From: Planctomycetota bacterium
Lineage (GTDB): Bacteria; Planctomycetota; UBA1135; UBA2386
Length of the DNA stretch: 64,000 nt
Reading direction: 5' to 3'
Assembly: GCA_020849665.1 (NCBI GenBank)
Contig: JADLFX010000060.1
Span: 1 to 64,000 of the forward strand
Below the pieces are notes generated by a model. The model was not told the DNA's origin and made no database searches. It saw only the letters and a list, made by a program, of their open reading frames with translations. The position numbers were made by a program, and so were the translations under genes. The first letter of the stretch is position 1. Each line of letters begins with the position of its first letter. Positions 16,596-25,237 of this stretch are shown one piece after another.

Positions 16596-19097
16596 GTGCC
16601 TGGGACGTTCCTCTCCCGGCTGGCGGAGCTCTTCGCGCAGGCGTTGGGGATCGCGCCCGAAGCGCGCGCGGCCTTCGTGGCCGAGCGCTGCGCGGGCGAG
16701 CCCGCATTGGCGCGCGAGCTGGAGGCGCTGCTGCGCAGCCACACACGCGCCGGCAACTTCCTGGAGGAGCCGGCATGTGGTGCCGCCGGCGCCGCGGATC
16801 CGGGGGAGCCCGGCACGCCCGCGTTCGAGGAGCGCTTCCGGGTCCTGGAACTCCTGGGTGCCGGGGCGATGGGCACGGTGTACCGCGCCGAACAGCTCGC
16901 GCCGGTGCGGCGCGAGGTGGCGCTGAAGGTCCTTGCCCAGGAGCTGGCGGGCGCCGCGGCGCAGGCGCGCTTCCAGGCGGAGCAGCAGGCGGTGGCGATG
17001 CTCGACCACCCGCACATCGCGCACCTCTACGAGTCCGCGACCACGCAGGACGGCCGGCCCTTCTTCGCGATGGAGCTGGTGCGCGGCCAGCCGATCCACA
17101 CGTTCTGCAGCGCGCGGCGGCTGCCGCTCGCGGCCCGCGTGGCGCTCCTCGCCGCGGTGTGCCGTGCCGTGCACCACGCCCACCAGAAGGGCGTCGTGCA
17201 TCGCGACCTCAAGCCCTCCAACGTCCTGGTGGCCGAGCACGGCGGCCAGCCGGTGCCCAAGGTGATCGACTTCGGCGTGGCCAAGGCGCTCGCGCCCGAG
17301 CCGGGGGCGGAGCTGGCCACGGCGCACGGCGAGATCCTCGGCACGCTGGAGTACATGAGCCCGGAGCAGGCCGGCGCCGCACCCGACGTGGACACGCGGG
17401 CCGACATCTACTCGCTGGGCGTGATGCTCTACGAGCTGGTCACGAACGAGCTGCCGTTCGCCTCGCAGCGGCTGCGCGGCGTGCCTCTGGCCGAGGCGCT
17501 GCGCATCGTGCGCGAGGAGGATCCGCCCGCGCCGAGCGTGCGCGCCGGCGATCGCGCCCTGCGCGAGCTCGACTGGATCGTCCTGCGCGCGATGGAGAAG
17601 GACCGCGCGCGCCGCTATGCCTCCGCCGCCGAGGTGGCGGAGGACCTGGAGCGCTTCCTGCGTCACGAGCCGCTGGTCGCCCGGCCGGTGACGGCGAGCT
17701 ACCGCTTCCAGAAGCTCCTGCGCCGGCACCGCCTCGCCGCGGGCGCGGTCGGCGCGGTGCTGCTCACGTTGGCCGCGGGCGTGGTCGCCACGCTGCGCGA
17801 GTCGGCGCACGCGCGCGAGCAGCGCGACCTGGCACGCGAGTCGGAGCGGAAGGCGCGCGAGAACCTGCGGCGCGCCATCGACTCCGTCAGCTTCTCGGTG
17901 AGCTTCCTCGGGGAGTCGCTGCACAACATCGCGGGCGCTACGGCCGCGCGCCGGGTCCAGGCCGAGACCGCGCTCCGCTCGTTCGAGCAGCTCGCTGCTC
18001 TGCCGGAGAGTCATGGTGCCGCGGACCCGGGTCTCGGCTACGCGTGGCAGCGCTACGGCGAGGTGCAGCTCGCCCAGGGTGAATCGGCCGCGGCACTGGA
18101 GTCGTTCGAGCGCTCGCTCGCCGTGCGCGAGCGGGTGTTGGCGCGGATTGCCGGACACGTCGAACGCCGGACCCTGGCCGTGGGCCTGTGGCGGCGCGCG
18201 CAGGCGCTGGCTGTGCGAGGCCGCTTCGTCGCCGCCGAGGCGGACTGCGCCAGGGCGCTGGCCCTGCTGAGCGATCTCTATGCGGCGGGCACGCCGGAGC
18301 CCGGCGAGGAGAGCATCTACCTGGGGATCGCGCTGCGCCGCGTGGCGGAGCACCGCCACTGGGAGGGCCGGGACGACGAGGCACGGCGCGGGCTGGCAGA
18401 GGCGGTGCAGCTCCTGGAGGCGGGCCTGCGGGTGAGTCCGGAGCACGCGCCGCTGCAGCTCGAGCACTGCATCACGCTCATCGGTCTCGCCGAATTGCGG
18501 GGAGCGGCAGGGGAATCCGAGGCCGCGCGCGCGATGCTCGTGCGGGCGCAGGAGTCCCTGGCGGAGCAGTCGGCCCGCAGCGGGCGGGCCAACATCCAGG
18601 AGCGCCGCCTGCTCGCCAGATGCGCGACCGTCGAAGCGGCGCTGGCCGCGCGAGAGGGCGGGCACGCCGCCGCGCTGGCCGCGGCGCGGCGCGCCGAGTC
18701 GCTCTGCGCGGCGATCCTCGCAGCCGACCCGCTGCTCCACGAGGTGCGGGTGCAGCACGCGGAGGCCATGCTGGCGGGAGCGCGCGCGCACGCGAACTCG
18801 GGGCGGCCCGCGGACGTCCTCGAGGCCCTGGGTCGCGCGGTCGCGATCTTCACCGAGCTCGAGGCGAAGGATCCCGAACATGTGTTCGTGCGGATCGGAC
18901 GGGCCGAGGCGTCGCTGTTGGCCGCGCGGGCCCGCGAGGCCGCCCTCCCCGGCGACGCGGGAGCCGCGGTCGAGGCGCGCGCCGCAGCGACCGGCGAGCG
19001 GACTCGCGCGCTCACCCTGCTGCGCGAACTGGATGCCGAGGGCCGTCTGCCGGCCGGCGCCCGTGCGGTGCTGCGCGCGGCCGAGCGCGGCGGCTGA
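16596..19097 (+). CDS. Membrane Ser/Thr kinase with C-terminal TPR-like region
   Basis: The 833-aa protein starts at a GTG at 16596. After a short helical segment typical of this kinase group comes the kinase domain: GAGAMGTVYRAE (about residue 89), VALKVL, catalytic loop HRDLKPSN (about 203), IDFGVAKAL, and GTLEYMSPEQ. A transmembrane helix follows (AGAVGAVLLTLAAGVVATL, about 382-400), then about 430 residues of Ala/Arg/Glu-rich helical repeats of TPR type. The kinase is cytoplasmic and the repeats lie across the membrane. It forms an operon with the preceding sigma factor. Its stop abuts the stop of the convergent lipoprotein gene with no spacer. Confidence 0.93.
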   Translation: MPGTFLSRLAELFAQALGIAPEARAAFVAERCAGEPALARELEALLRSHTRAGNFLEEPACGAAGAADPGEPGTPAFEERFRVLELLGAGAMGTVYRAEQLAPVRREVALKVLAQELAGAAAQARFQAEQQAVAMLDHPHIAHLYESATTQDGRPFFAMELVRGQPIHTFCSARRLPLAARVALLAAVCRAVHHAHQKGVVHRDLKPSNVLVAEHGGQPVPKVIDFGVAKALAPEPGAELATAHGEILGTLEYMSPEQAGAAPDVDTRADIYSLGVMLYELVTNELPFASQRLRGVPLAEALRIVREEDPPAPSVRAGDRALRELDWIVLRAMEKDRARRYASAAEVAEDLERFLRHEPLVARPVTASYRFQKLLRRHRLAAGAVGAVLLTLAAGVVATLRESAHAREQRDLARESERKARENLRRAIDSVSFSVSFLGESLHNIAGATAARRVQAETALRSFEQLAALPESHGAADPGLGYAWQRYGEVQLAQGESAAALESFERSLAVRERVLARIAGHVERRTLAVGLWRRAQALAVRGRFVAAEADCARALALLSDLYAAGTPEPGEESIYLGIALRRVAEHRHWEGRDDEARRGLAEAVQLLEAGLRVSPEHAPLQLEHCITLIGLAELRGAAGESEAARAMLVRAQESLAEQSARSGRANIQERRLLARCATVEAALAAREGGHAAALAAARRAESLCAAILAADPLLHEVRVQHAEAMLAGARAHANSGRPADVLEALGRAVAIFTELEAKDPEHVFVRIGRAEASLLAARAREAALPGDAGAAVEARAAATGERTRALTLLRELDAEGRLPAGARAVLRAAERGG

Positions 19098-20114
19098 TCA
19101 TCTGGTCGTTCCGTCGGCCGGTCTCACCTGCATCGTCTGGAGGAGGACGCGTCCGCCACCACGAGTGTGCACGATCTCCTCGCGCACGAGGCCGAAGCGG
19201 GGCAGGAAGTGCCGTTCGGAGCTGACCACTTCGGGCCCGCTCCGGTCGAGGATCACGACCACGTAGCCGGGCGCCTCGCCTTCGGGACCGCGCACGGGGC
19301 GCGGGCCGAAAGCGACGCACTCCTGGCGGATGCTCCCGTCGCGCGAGGTGTAGGACCAGCGGCGCAAGGGGCCGGCGGGGAAGGGCAGCAGCAGCTGGGG
19401 CGGCTCCAGCACGTGTTCCTTGCCGTCCCCGGTCCGGCGGCGTGTGGCGGAGACGCCCTCGGCGCCGGCTCGCCACCACTCCTCGTGCACGAGCACGCCG
19501 TCGCGCAGGAAGCGCAGGTGCGTGCCGTCGGCGGAGTCCTTGCCCACCTCCACGCGAACGGCGTGACGCGCCGCGGCGCCGCCGGCAGGCGTGCTCTCGA
19601 ACCCGTACTCCCAGTGCACGCCCTCCACCAGCGGTACCAGCTCGCGCGCCGAGGCGAGGGCTGGCAGCGCGGGGTCGGGCACGACCCGCAGCCGCGCGCT
19701 CCGCCACGGGCGGCCGTCGATGGCGACGTCGAGGCGATAGGTGCCGGCGGGCAGCGGCACGTCCTGCGAGTAGGTGAGGCGGCCACGGGCGCGTTCCAGG
19801 AGATCGAGGTCGCCGCGCGCGATCTCGTGATTGGGTGGCGCCTGGTCGCCCACGTCCACCGCGGTCCACACGTGGGTGAGGACCTTGCCGCTCTCGCCGG
19901 GACCGAGCCGGAACGTGGCGCAGAGCCAGCGGCCGCCCTGCGGGAACTCGTCGGCGGGGGCGATGGGCAGGTAGTCGCTGGTCGCCGCGAGGCAGGGCAC
20001 TAGCGCCGCCGCCGCAGCCGCATCGCGCTCGCCGCACGCGGGCAGGAACGCGAGCAGCAGCGCAAGTGGCGCGCTCGGGAGGGGACAGGGACTCCAGAGC
20101 TGGCGTCGCCGCAT
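19098..20114 (-). CDS. Putative exported lipoprotein, 338 aa
   Basis: The N-terminus is a basic, hydrophobic signal (MRRRQLWSPCPLP then LALLLAFLPAC) with a possible acylated Cys at residue 27; Pro at the -2 position is atypical. The mature part looks like two beta-sandwich domains (VLTHVWTAVDVGDQAPPNHE; LPAGTYRLDVAIDGRPW). No catalytic motif is recognised. The start lies 1 nt after the stop of the larger exported protein at 20116, so it is the last gene of a three-gene minus-strand operon. Confidence 0.8.
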   Translation of the reverse strand: MRRRQLWSPCPLPSAPLALLLAFLPACGERDAAAAAALVPCLAATSDYLPIAPADEFPQGGRWLCATFRLGPGESGKVLTHVWTAVDVGDQAPPNHEIARGDLDLLERARGRLTYSQDVPLPAGTYRLDVAIDGRPWRSARLRVVPDPALPALASARELVPLVEGVHWEYGFESTPAGGAAARHAVRVEVGKDSADGTHLRFLRDGVLVHEEWWRAGAEGVSATRRRTGDGKEHVLEPPQLLLPFPAGPLRRWSYTSRDGSIRQECVAFGPRPVRGPEGEAPGYVVVILDRSGPEVVSSERHFLPRFGLVREEIVHTRGGGRVLLQTMQVRPADGTTR

Positions 20115-20115
20115 G

Positions 20116-21687
20116 TCAGAACTCCGTCACCTTGCCGGCCTCGATGCGCAGCGCCTCGAGGCGCTTCTGGACGCGCACGAAGTAGGAGCCGGCGGGAAGG
20201 CCGAACTCGACCTTGCCATAGCCGCTGGCCAGCACGGTCTTCTGGTCGCCGTCGAGCACCTCCACGTGGGTTCCCGACCCGAGGGTGGCGCGGAAGGCGC
20301 CGACCTCCATCACGCAGTCCTGCCTGGCGACCACTTCCACGCCCGGCACCACCTTGCCCTGGATGCGCACGTCGTAGACGCCGGGCAGGAGATCGAACGC
20401 GGCGCTGCCGTAGTTGCTCGCCAGCTCCGCCTTGCTCTCCGGGTCGAGGATCTCCACACGCGACGAGCCGGCGCGCGTGCTCTCGGGAAAGCGCGCGACG
20501 ATCCGGCCCATGCGCGTGTACTTGGGCGGTCCGTCCACCCGCTGGTAGCCGTGCGGCGGGCGGCCGCGCTGCGCCAGGGCGGTGTCGCCCTCGGAGGCCT
20601 TCACGTCGGGGGAGGGCCGGCTCTCGGTGCCGAGGCCGCCGCGGCCGCTGCGTCCCGCCCTCTGCCTGCCGGTCTTGCCGCCCGCGTCCGGGGAGAGGGG
20701 CTCGCGGTCGCCCCGGTCGTTGCGCCGCGCCTGGCGCAGGTCGCCGATGCGCGCTCCGGGCTCATCGAAGCCGTCCTCGGCGCGTTCGTCGAGCACGAGA
20801 GGCGTGGCCAGGGCCAGACCGCCGAGGCCGCGCACGTCGGGCTTCACCCAGTACGGGAGCTTGGGTGCGTAGGGCGTCACGAAGAAGCCGCGGAAGCCGC
20901 CGACCCGGTGGCGCGCGACGTCGTCGGGGTCGTCCACGAGCTTGCCGCCGACGCTGCGCACGGTCTGCACGCGCTTGTCCTCGTGGTAGTGCAGCGTGTG
21001 CACCTCGTCCGGATGATTGGGGTCGTAGATGTCGATGGCCCAGTGCTTCGCCATCGCATCGGTCTTCGCCACCAGCCGGTAGCCGATGGCGAGCACCTGG
21101 TGGTTCTTGGTGAAGCCCTCGGGCACGAGGCCGTCCCAGCCCGGCAGGTAGTCGTCGACGTCGGCCTTGATCAGGCAGAGCGGCACGGGCCGGCCCGCGT
21201 CGAGGCGCTCGGCGATCTTGCGCTTGAACTCGCGATCCGAGAGGACGTGCAGACCGGTCACGCCCCAGCGGCTCTGGATGGGCCGCCAGCCCCACGCGAT
21301 CAGGCGGCGTACCAGGAAGCCCTCGTCGGCCTTGAACGTGTCGACCTGCCGGTCGTAGAGCCAGCTGCGCAGCGGCGTGCCGGGCTGGATCTCGGGCGGA
21401 GTGCCGCTGGACGGGTCGACCACCGCCGGAGTCGCGCCGTGCGCGACGAACGTGTCGAGCGCGGCGTAGGTCATGCCGCCGCAGAGGCCGTAGCTGGTGT
21501 CGCCGAGGTCGACGCGGCCGACCGCGGGAACGTCGACGAGGATGTCGCCCTCGAAGTAGTTGGTGAAGTGGAAGCCGTGCCTGAGCACGTCGAAGTTCGT
21601 GGCCGCGCCTTCCGGCCGTTGGGCGGGCGCGGCGAGCGCGAGCAGGAGCGTGGTGGCGGCGCAGAGGACGCGCGTGGTGAGGGACAT
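20116..21687 (-). CDS. Exported protein: papain-like N-domain and C-terminal beta repeats
   Basis: The 523-aa protein has a signal peptide (MSLTTRVLCAATTLLLALAAPAQ). I chose ATG 21687 over 21702 and 21708 because a GAGG site precedes it and it gives a normal signal length. The N-terminal domain holds YGLCGGMTYAALD, NHQVLAIGY and IDIYDPNHPDE, which could supply the Cys, His and Asp of a papain-like site; this is inference. A low-complexity basic linker follows (about 315-375). The C-terminus carries two beta repeats of the type SGYGKVEFGLPAGSYFVRV and ends EAGKVTEF. The next gene upstream ends almost identically (VAGQVTEF), so the two share a C-terminal module of about 130 aa. Confidence 0.85.
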   Translation of the reverse strand: MSLTTRVLCAATTLLLALAAPAQRPEGAATNFDVLRHGFHFTNYFEGDILVDVPAVGRVDLGDTSYGLCGGMTYAALDTFVAHGATPAVVDPSSGTPPEIQPGTPLRSWLYDRQVDTFKADEGFLVRRLIAWGWRPIQSRWGVTGLHVLSDREFKRKIAERLDAGRPVPLCLIKADVDDYLPGWDGLVPEGFTKNHQVLAIGYRLVAKTDAMAKHWAIDIYDPNHPDEVHTLHYHEDKRVQTVRSVGGKLVDDPDDVARHRVGGFRGFFVTPYAPKLPYWVKPDVRGLGGLALATPLVLDERAEDGFDEPGARIGDLRQARRNDRGDREPLSPDAGGKTGRQRAGRSGRGGLGTESRPSPDVKASEGDTALAQRGRPPHGYQRVDGPPKYTRMGRIVARFPESTRAGSSRVEILDPESKAELASNYGSAAFDLLPGVYDVRIQGKVVPGVEVVARQDCVMEVGAFRATLGSGTHVEVLDGDQKTVLASGYGKVEFGLPAGSYFVRVQKRLEALRIEAGKVTEF

Positions 21688-21740
21688 GGGGGCCTCGTGC
21701 ATGAGCATGGGTTCCGGATCCGTGTTGCTGCCGGCGAGGG

Positions 21741-24137
21741 TCAGAACTCCGTCACCTGGCCGGCGACGATCTCGACGGGTGCGACGCGCCCGTGCACGCG
21801 CACCAGGTAGGTGCCGGCCGGCAGACCCGCGCTGAACGTCCCGTAGCCGCCCACGATCTCGACTTCGGAGATGGGCTCGGCGGGGTCCTTGCGCGCACGT
21901 CCCGGCGGTTCTGCCGGCGTACGCCTCTGCCGTCCCTGTGGCCCGGCAGGCGCCCTCGCCCCGGCGGGGGCGTCCAGGATGTCGACACGCGTGCCGTCCG
22001 CAGCGTTCACTCGCAGGGTACCCACCTGCAGGACGGTCTCGCGGCCGCCCTCGATGCGCACGCCCTCGAGCCGCTTGCCGCCCACCACGACCGCGTACTC
22101 GCCGGGGAAGGCCTCGAGGCTGGAGTTGCCGTAGTTGCTGGCGACGGGCTTCGGCGCGCCGCCCTTGGACTCCTCGGATCTGCCGCCCGCCTCGAACAGT
22201 GCGATCAGGGTCCCGCTCGCGGGCGCGGCCTCGGGGAAGTTCACGATCAGGCGGCCCATGCGCTTGCTGAGGCCCTCGGCGGCGCGCAGGACGAATGCCT
22301 CGGCAGGGGTGGCGCCGGGATGCGGTGCCGGGTCCGCGGCGCGTGGTTCTCCCGCGCTCGCCGCGTTCCCGGACTTGCCGGTGCCGCCCGCACCACCCTG
22401 CGATCCCTGCGGCGCTGCGACCGCGCGCGCCACGGGATTCGGGGGAGGATCGCCCGCCGCGCCGTACGGCACCTCCTCGTAGGCGAACGTGCCGCTGCGC
22501 CGGTCGTACCAGCAGCGCAGGCGGCGGGCCTCGTCGACCTTCCCGGCCAGGGTGACGTCCACGCGCACGGTGCGGCCGGTCTGCACGGTGCGCGCCGTGC
22601 CGGTGGTGATCGAGACCTCGGTGGTGCGGTCCTTCGGCAGGCCCGGGGAGACCATCGCGAGGAAGCCCGCCGACTCCGTGGTGGTCACGGTCTTGGTGGT
22701 CGTCTCGATGCACGTGTCGGTGTCGGTGACCGAGCGCTCGAACACGAGGTGCATCGCGCCGCCCGCGGGCACCTCCTGCTCGGCGGCCTCCGCCGGCACG
22801 AGGCGGCGCAGCTCGCCCGGCGTGGCGCCGCGGCCCCGGCGCAGCGCGAAGAGGGCGCCGGGTTCGGCGCGGTGCTCCGGCGTGAGCACATCGTGGGCGA
22901 GGAGCAGCCGGCGCATGTCGGCGTTGGGCTCGGGCACGGTGCCGTTGCGCAGCGCCTCGGCCGAGTGCGCGGCGGCGCGCTGGAAGCTGAGCAGCGTCAC
23001 GGTGAGATACACCCTGCCCGTGTTCTCGTCCTGCGCGGCCAGCCACGCGAACACCGGGTGGTAGAGGTACCAGATCATGTCGCCTCTGCCCGGGCCCAGG
23101 CCCGAGCGCGTGGCCACCGTGGTGGACTCGGTGAGCGTGATCGCGAGCGAGTGCTCCTCGGTGACCGTGTGGGTCACGGTGCTGCTGCGCTCCTGCTCGC
23201 CGAAGAGGCCCTTGAACACGTCGTCGGCCTTCTTCATCGCCTCGCCCACGGCGGGGAACTTGGCCGCCACGACCTCGCCGGCCTTGGCGACCACGCCCAT
23301 GAAGTCGGCGATGTTGGAGAAGTTGGTGGGCACGGGACGCTCTTCGCCCTCGTTGCCGCTGCTGAACGAGCGCAGCGTGGTGCCAAGCTGCTCGGAGACG
23401 CCGTACGACTGTGCGCTGCCGCTGCCCGGTGGCTCGTAGACCACGGTGATCGGCAGGGCCTCGAGCTGGAAGAAGCCGAGCACGGGTGGGCGCTCGAACC
23501 AGATCCGGTCGGTGAAGGCCGCGGCGCCGCAGCGCAGCTGGAACTCCACGACCACGCGTGGCGGGATGAGCAGGTCGACCTGATCGCCGTCGATCTCGGC
23601 GCTGCGGCCATCGACCGTGAGCGTGACCTTCGCCCCTGCCGGACGGTTGGCGATCTTGCACACCAGGAGCACGTGCCCGGCGCGCACCGTCGCGTAGTAC
23701 TTCCAGCGCCCGAGCGAGTTGCCGGTGAATGGGCCGGGCTGGCGCACGGCCGGCGGCCCGCCGAGGCGCGGGTCGGCTCCGCGGCCCCCAGGGGCGGGTC
23801 GATAGCGCGGCAGCGCGGCCTGGACGCGCGGCAGTAGGCCCGTGACCTGGAGCTGCGGGGGCAGCTGGACGGCCAGCGGCGGCAGCCGAAGTTCCTCGAA
23901 CACCGGCGTGAACGCGGGGTTGGTCTCGCCGCTCTCCTTGCGCCCGATCTCGGGTCCCCAGACGAACCCGCCGGCGGTCGCGTCCAGCGTGCCCACCTCG
24001 ACCGGCTCGACCGGCGGGGGTGGCGGATGGATCTGCTCGAACTCCTGGATGAAGCGGCGCACCTTCTCGTAGGGAAGGAGGGTCTGCGCGCCGAGCGCCG
24101 TGGCGGCGAGGACCAGGGCAAGGAGGCTGCGGAGCAT
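21741..24137 (-). CDS. Large exported protein with C-terminal beta repeats, 798 aa
   Basis: I place the start at ATG 24137, giving a clean signal peptide (MLRSLLALVLAATALGAQ); in-frame ATGs at 24167 and 24185 would lengthen it. The mature protein opens with a Pro-rich stretch and has beta-rich segments (FTGNSLGRWKYYATVRAGH; VTLTVDGRSAEIDGDQVDLL), a helical part (about 250-300), and Thr-rich strands (TCIETTTKTVTTTESAG). From about residue 620 it has a Gly/Ala/Pro linker and then the module shared with the downstream gene: RMGRLIVNFPE, VASNYGNSSLEAFPGEYAVV, GGYGTFSAGLPAGTYLVRV, ending VAGQVTEF. No enzyme motif was recognised. It is first in a minus-strand operon of three exported proteins. Confidence 0.85.
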   Translation of the reverse strand: MLRSLLALVLAATALGAQTLLPYEKVRRFIQEFEQIHPPPPPVEPVEVGTLDATAGGFVWGPEIGRKESGETNPAFTPVFEELRLPPLAVQLPPQLQVTGLLPRVQAALPRYRPAPGGRGADPRLGGPPAVRQPGPFTGNSLGRWKYYATVRAGHVLLVCKIANRPAGAKVTLTVDGRSAEIDGDQVDLLIPPRVVVEFQLRCGAAAFTDRIWFERPPVLGFFQLEALPITVVYEPPGSGSAQSYGVSEQLGTTLRSFSSGNEGEERPVPTNFSNIADFMGVVAKAGEVVAAKFPAVGEAMKKADDVFKGLFGEQERSSTVTHTVTEEHSLAITLTESTTVATRSGLGPGRGDMIWYLYHPVFAWLAAQDENTGRVYLTVTLLSFQRAAAHSAEALRNGTVPEPNADMRRLLLAHDVLTPEHRAEPGALFALRRGRGATPGELRRLVPAEAAEQEVPAGGAMHLVFERSVTDTDTCIETTTKTVTTTESAGFLAMVSPGLPKDRTTEVSITTGTARTVQTGRTVRVDVTLAGKVDEARRLRCWYDRRSGTFAYEEVPYGAAGDPPPNPVARAVAAPQGSQGGAGGTGKSGNAASAGEPRAADPAPHPGATPAEAFVLRAAEGLSKRMGRLIVNFPEAAPASGTLIALFEAGGRSEESKGGAPKPVASNYGNSSLEAFPGEYAVVVGGKRLEGVRIEGGRETVLQVGTLRVNAADGTRVDILDAPAGARAPAGPQGRQRRTPAEPPGRARKDPAEPISEVEIVGGYGTFSAGLPAGTYLVRVHGRVAPVEIVAGQVTEF

Positions 24138-24310
24138 GGGGGTGAGGATCGTGGGGGCCAGGGACATGAGGGTTCGGTGCGGCATGGAGAGCGAGGACTC
24201 GCGCCGCCGGAGGTGGATGCGTCGTCCGGGGGCCCGACGGCCAGGAGTTGCACGATTTCTCGTTCCGCGGATCCTCCTGTTCTCCCGGGCCTTCCCGACC
24301 GCACCGCGCC

Positions 24311-25147
24311 ATGCAGCCTCTCATCGCAACCGCCGCTCTCGCCCGCCGCATCGACCGCGTCGAACTCGCGCTCATGCTGGGAGTGGCGGATGCCGCGCGG
24401 GCCGCGGGCGGGTCCGACGTGCACGCCTGGCCCGTGGGCGGCGCGGCGGCCGTGTTCGTGGAGCGGGGCTCGCCCTGCAACAAGGTGCTCGGCCTGGGCC
24501 TCGACGGCGCGCCGGTGGAGGCCGACCTCGCGGCGATCGAGCGTGCGTACGCGGCGCGCGGCGCGCGCGTCCAGGTGGAGTTCGCCACGTTGGGCGACGC
24601 CGGCGTCGCGGCGCTGCTCTGCGCGCGGGGCTATCGCCTGACCGGCTTCGAGAACGTGCTCGCGCGGCGGCTGGCGGCCGTGCCGGGGCGCGCGAGCACG
24701 GCAGTGACCGTCGCGCCCGTCGGCGAGGCGGACGCCGGCGTGTGGCTGGACGCCGTGACCAGCGCGTTCCTCAGCCCCGACGGATTCGATGGTCCTGCCG
24801 CGCACGAGTCCTTCGACCGCGCGGTGCTCGAGCGCACCCTCACGCTGATGAGTGCCGTGCCGGGCACTCTGCGGCTGCTCGCGCGGCTGGAGGGCCGGGC
24901 GGCCGGCGGAGCCAGCCTCTTCGTGCACGACGGCATCGCCGTGCTGTGCAGCGCCGCCACGCTGCCGGCCTGCCGGCGACCTGGCGTGCAGTCGGCGCTG
25001 CTGGCCGCCCGGCTCGCGCTCGCGCACGAGCGCGGCTGCGAGCTCGCGGTCGTGACGACGCAGCCCGGATCGAAGTCGCAGGAGAACGTGCAGCGCGCGG
25101 GCTTCGAGCTCGTATACAGCCGGGCCGTGCTCGTGCGCGAGCCGTAG
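24311..25147 (+). CDS. GNAT-family N-acetyltransferase
   Basis: The 278-aa protein has a divergent N-terminal half and a C-terminal GNAT fold: strand GGASLFVHDGIAVLCSAATL, the acetyl-CoA loop region RRPGVQSALLAARLALAHER (about 221-241) and final strands LAVVTTQPGSKSQENVQRAG then FELVYSRAVLV. The ATG at 24311 (MQPLIATAALARRIDRVELA) removes an upstream Pro/Ser-rich extension. It is divergent from the 24137 gene. The substrate is unknown. Confidence 0.85.
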   Translation: MQPLIATAALARRIDRVELALMLGVADAARAAGGSDVHAWPVGGAAAVFVERGSPCNKVLGLGLDGAPVEADLAAIERAYAARGARVQVEFATLGDAGVAALLCARGYRLTGFENVLARRLAAVPGRASTAVTVAPVGEADAGVWLDAVTSAFLSPDGFDGPAAHESFDRAVLERTLTLMSAVPGTLRLLARLEGRAAGGASLFVHDGIAVLCSAATLPACRRPGVQSALLAARLALAHERGCELAVVTTQPGSKSQENVQRAGFELVYSRAVLVREP

Positions 25148-25237
25148 CGACCGCGCGGCCATGGCGCGACGCTCCGGTTCGGAACGCACTGAGCGGCGGC
25201 CGACACGCCGGAACGGGATGCGGCGGGCGCGACCCGT

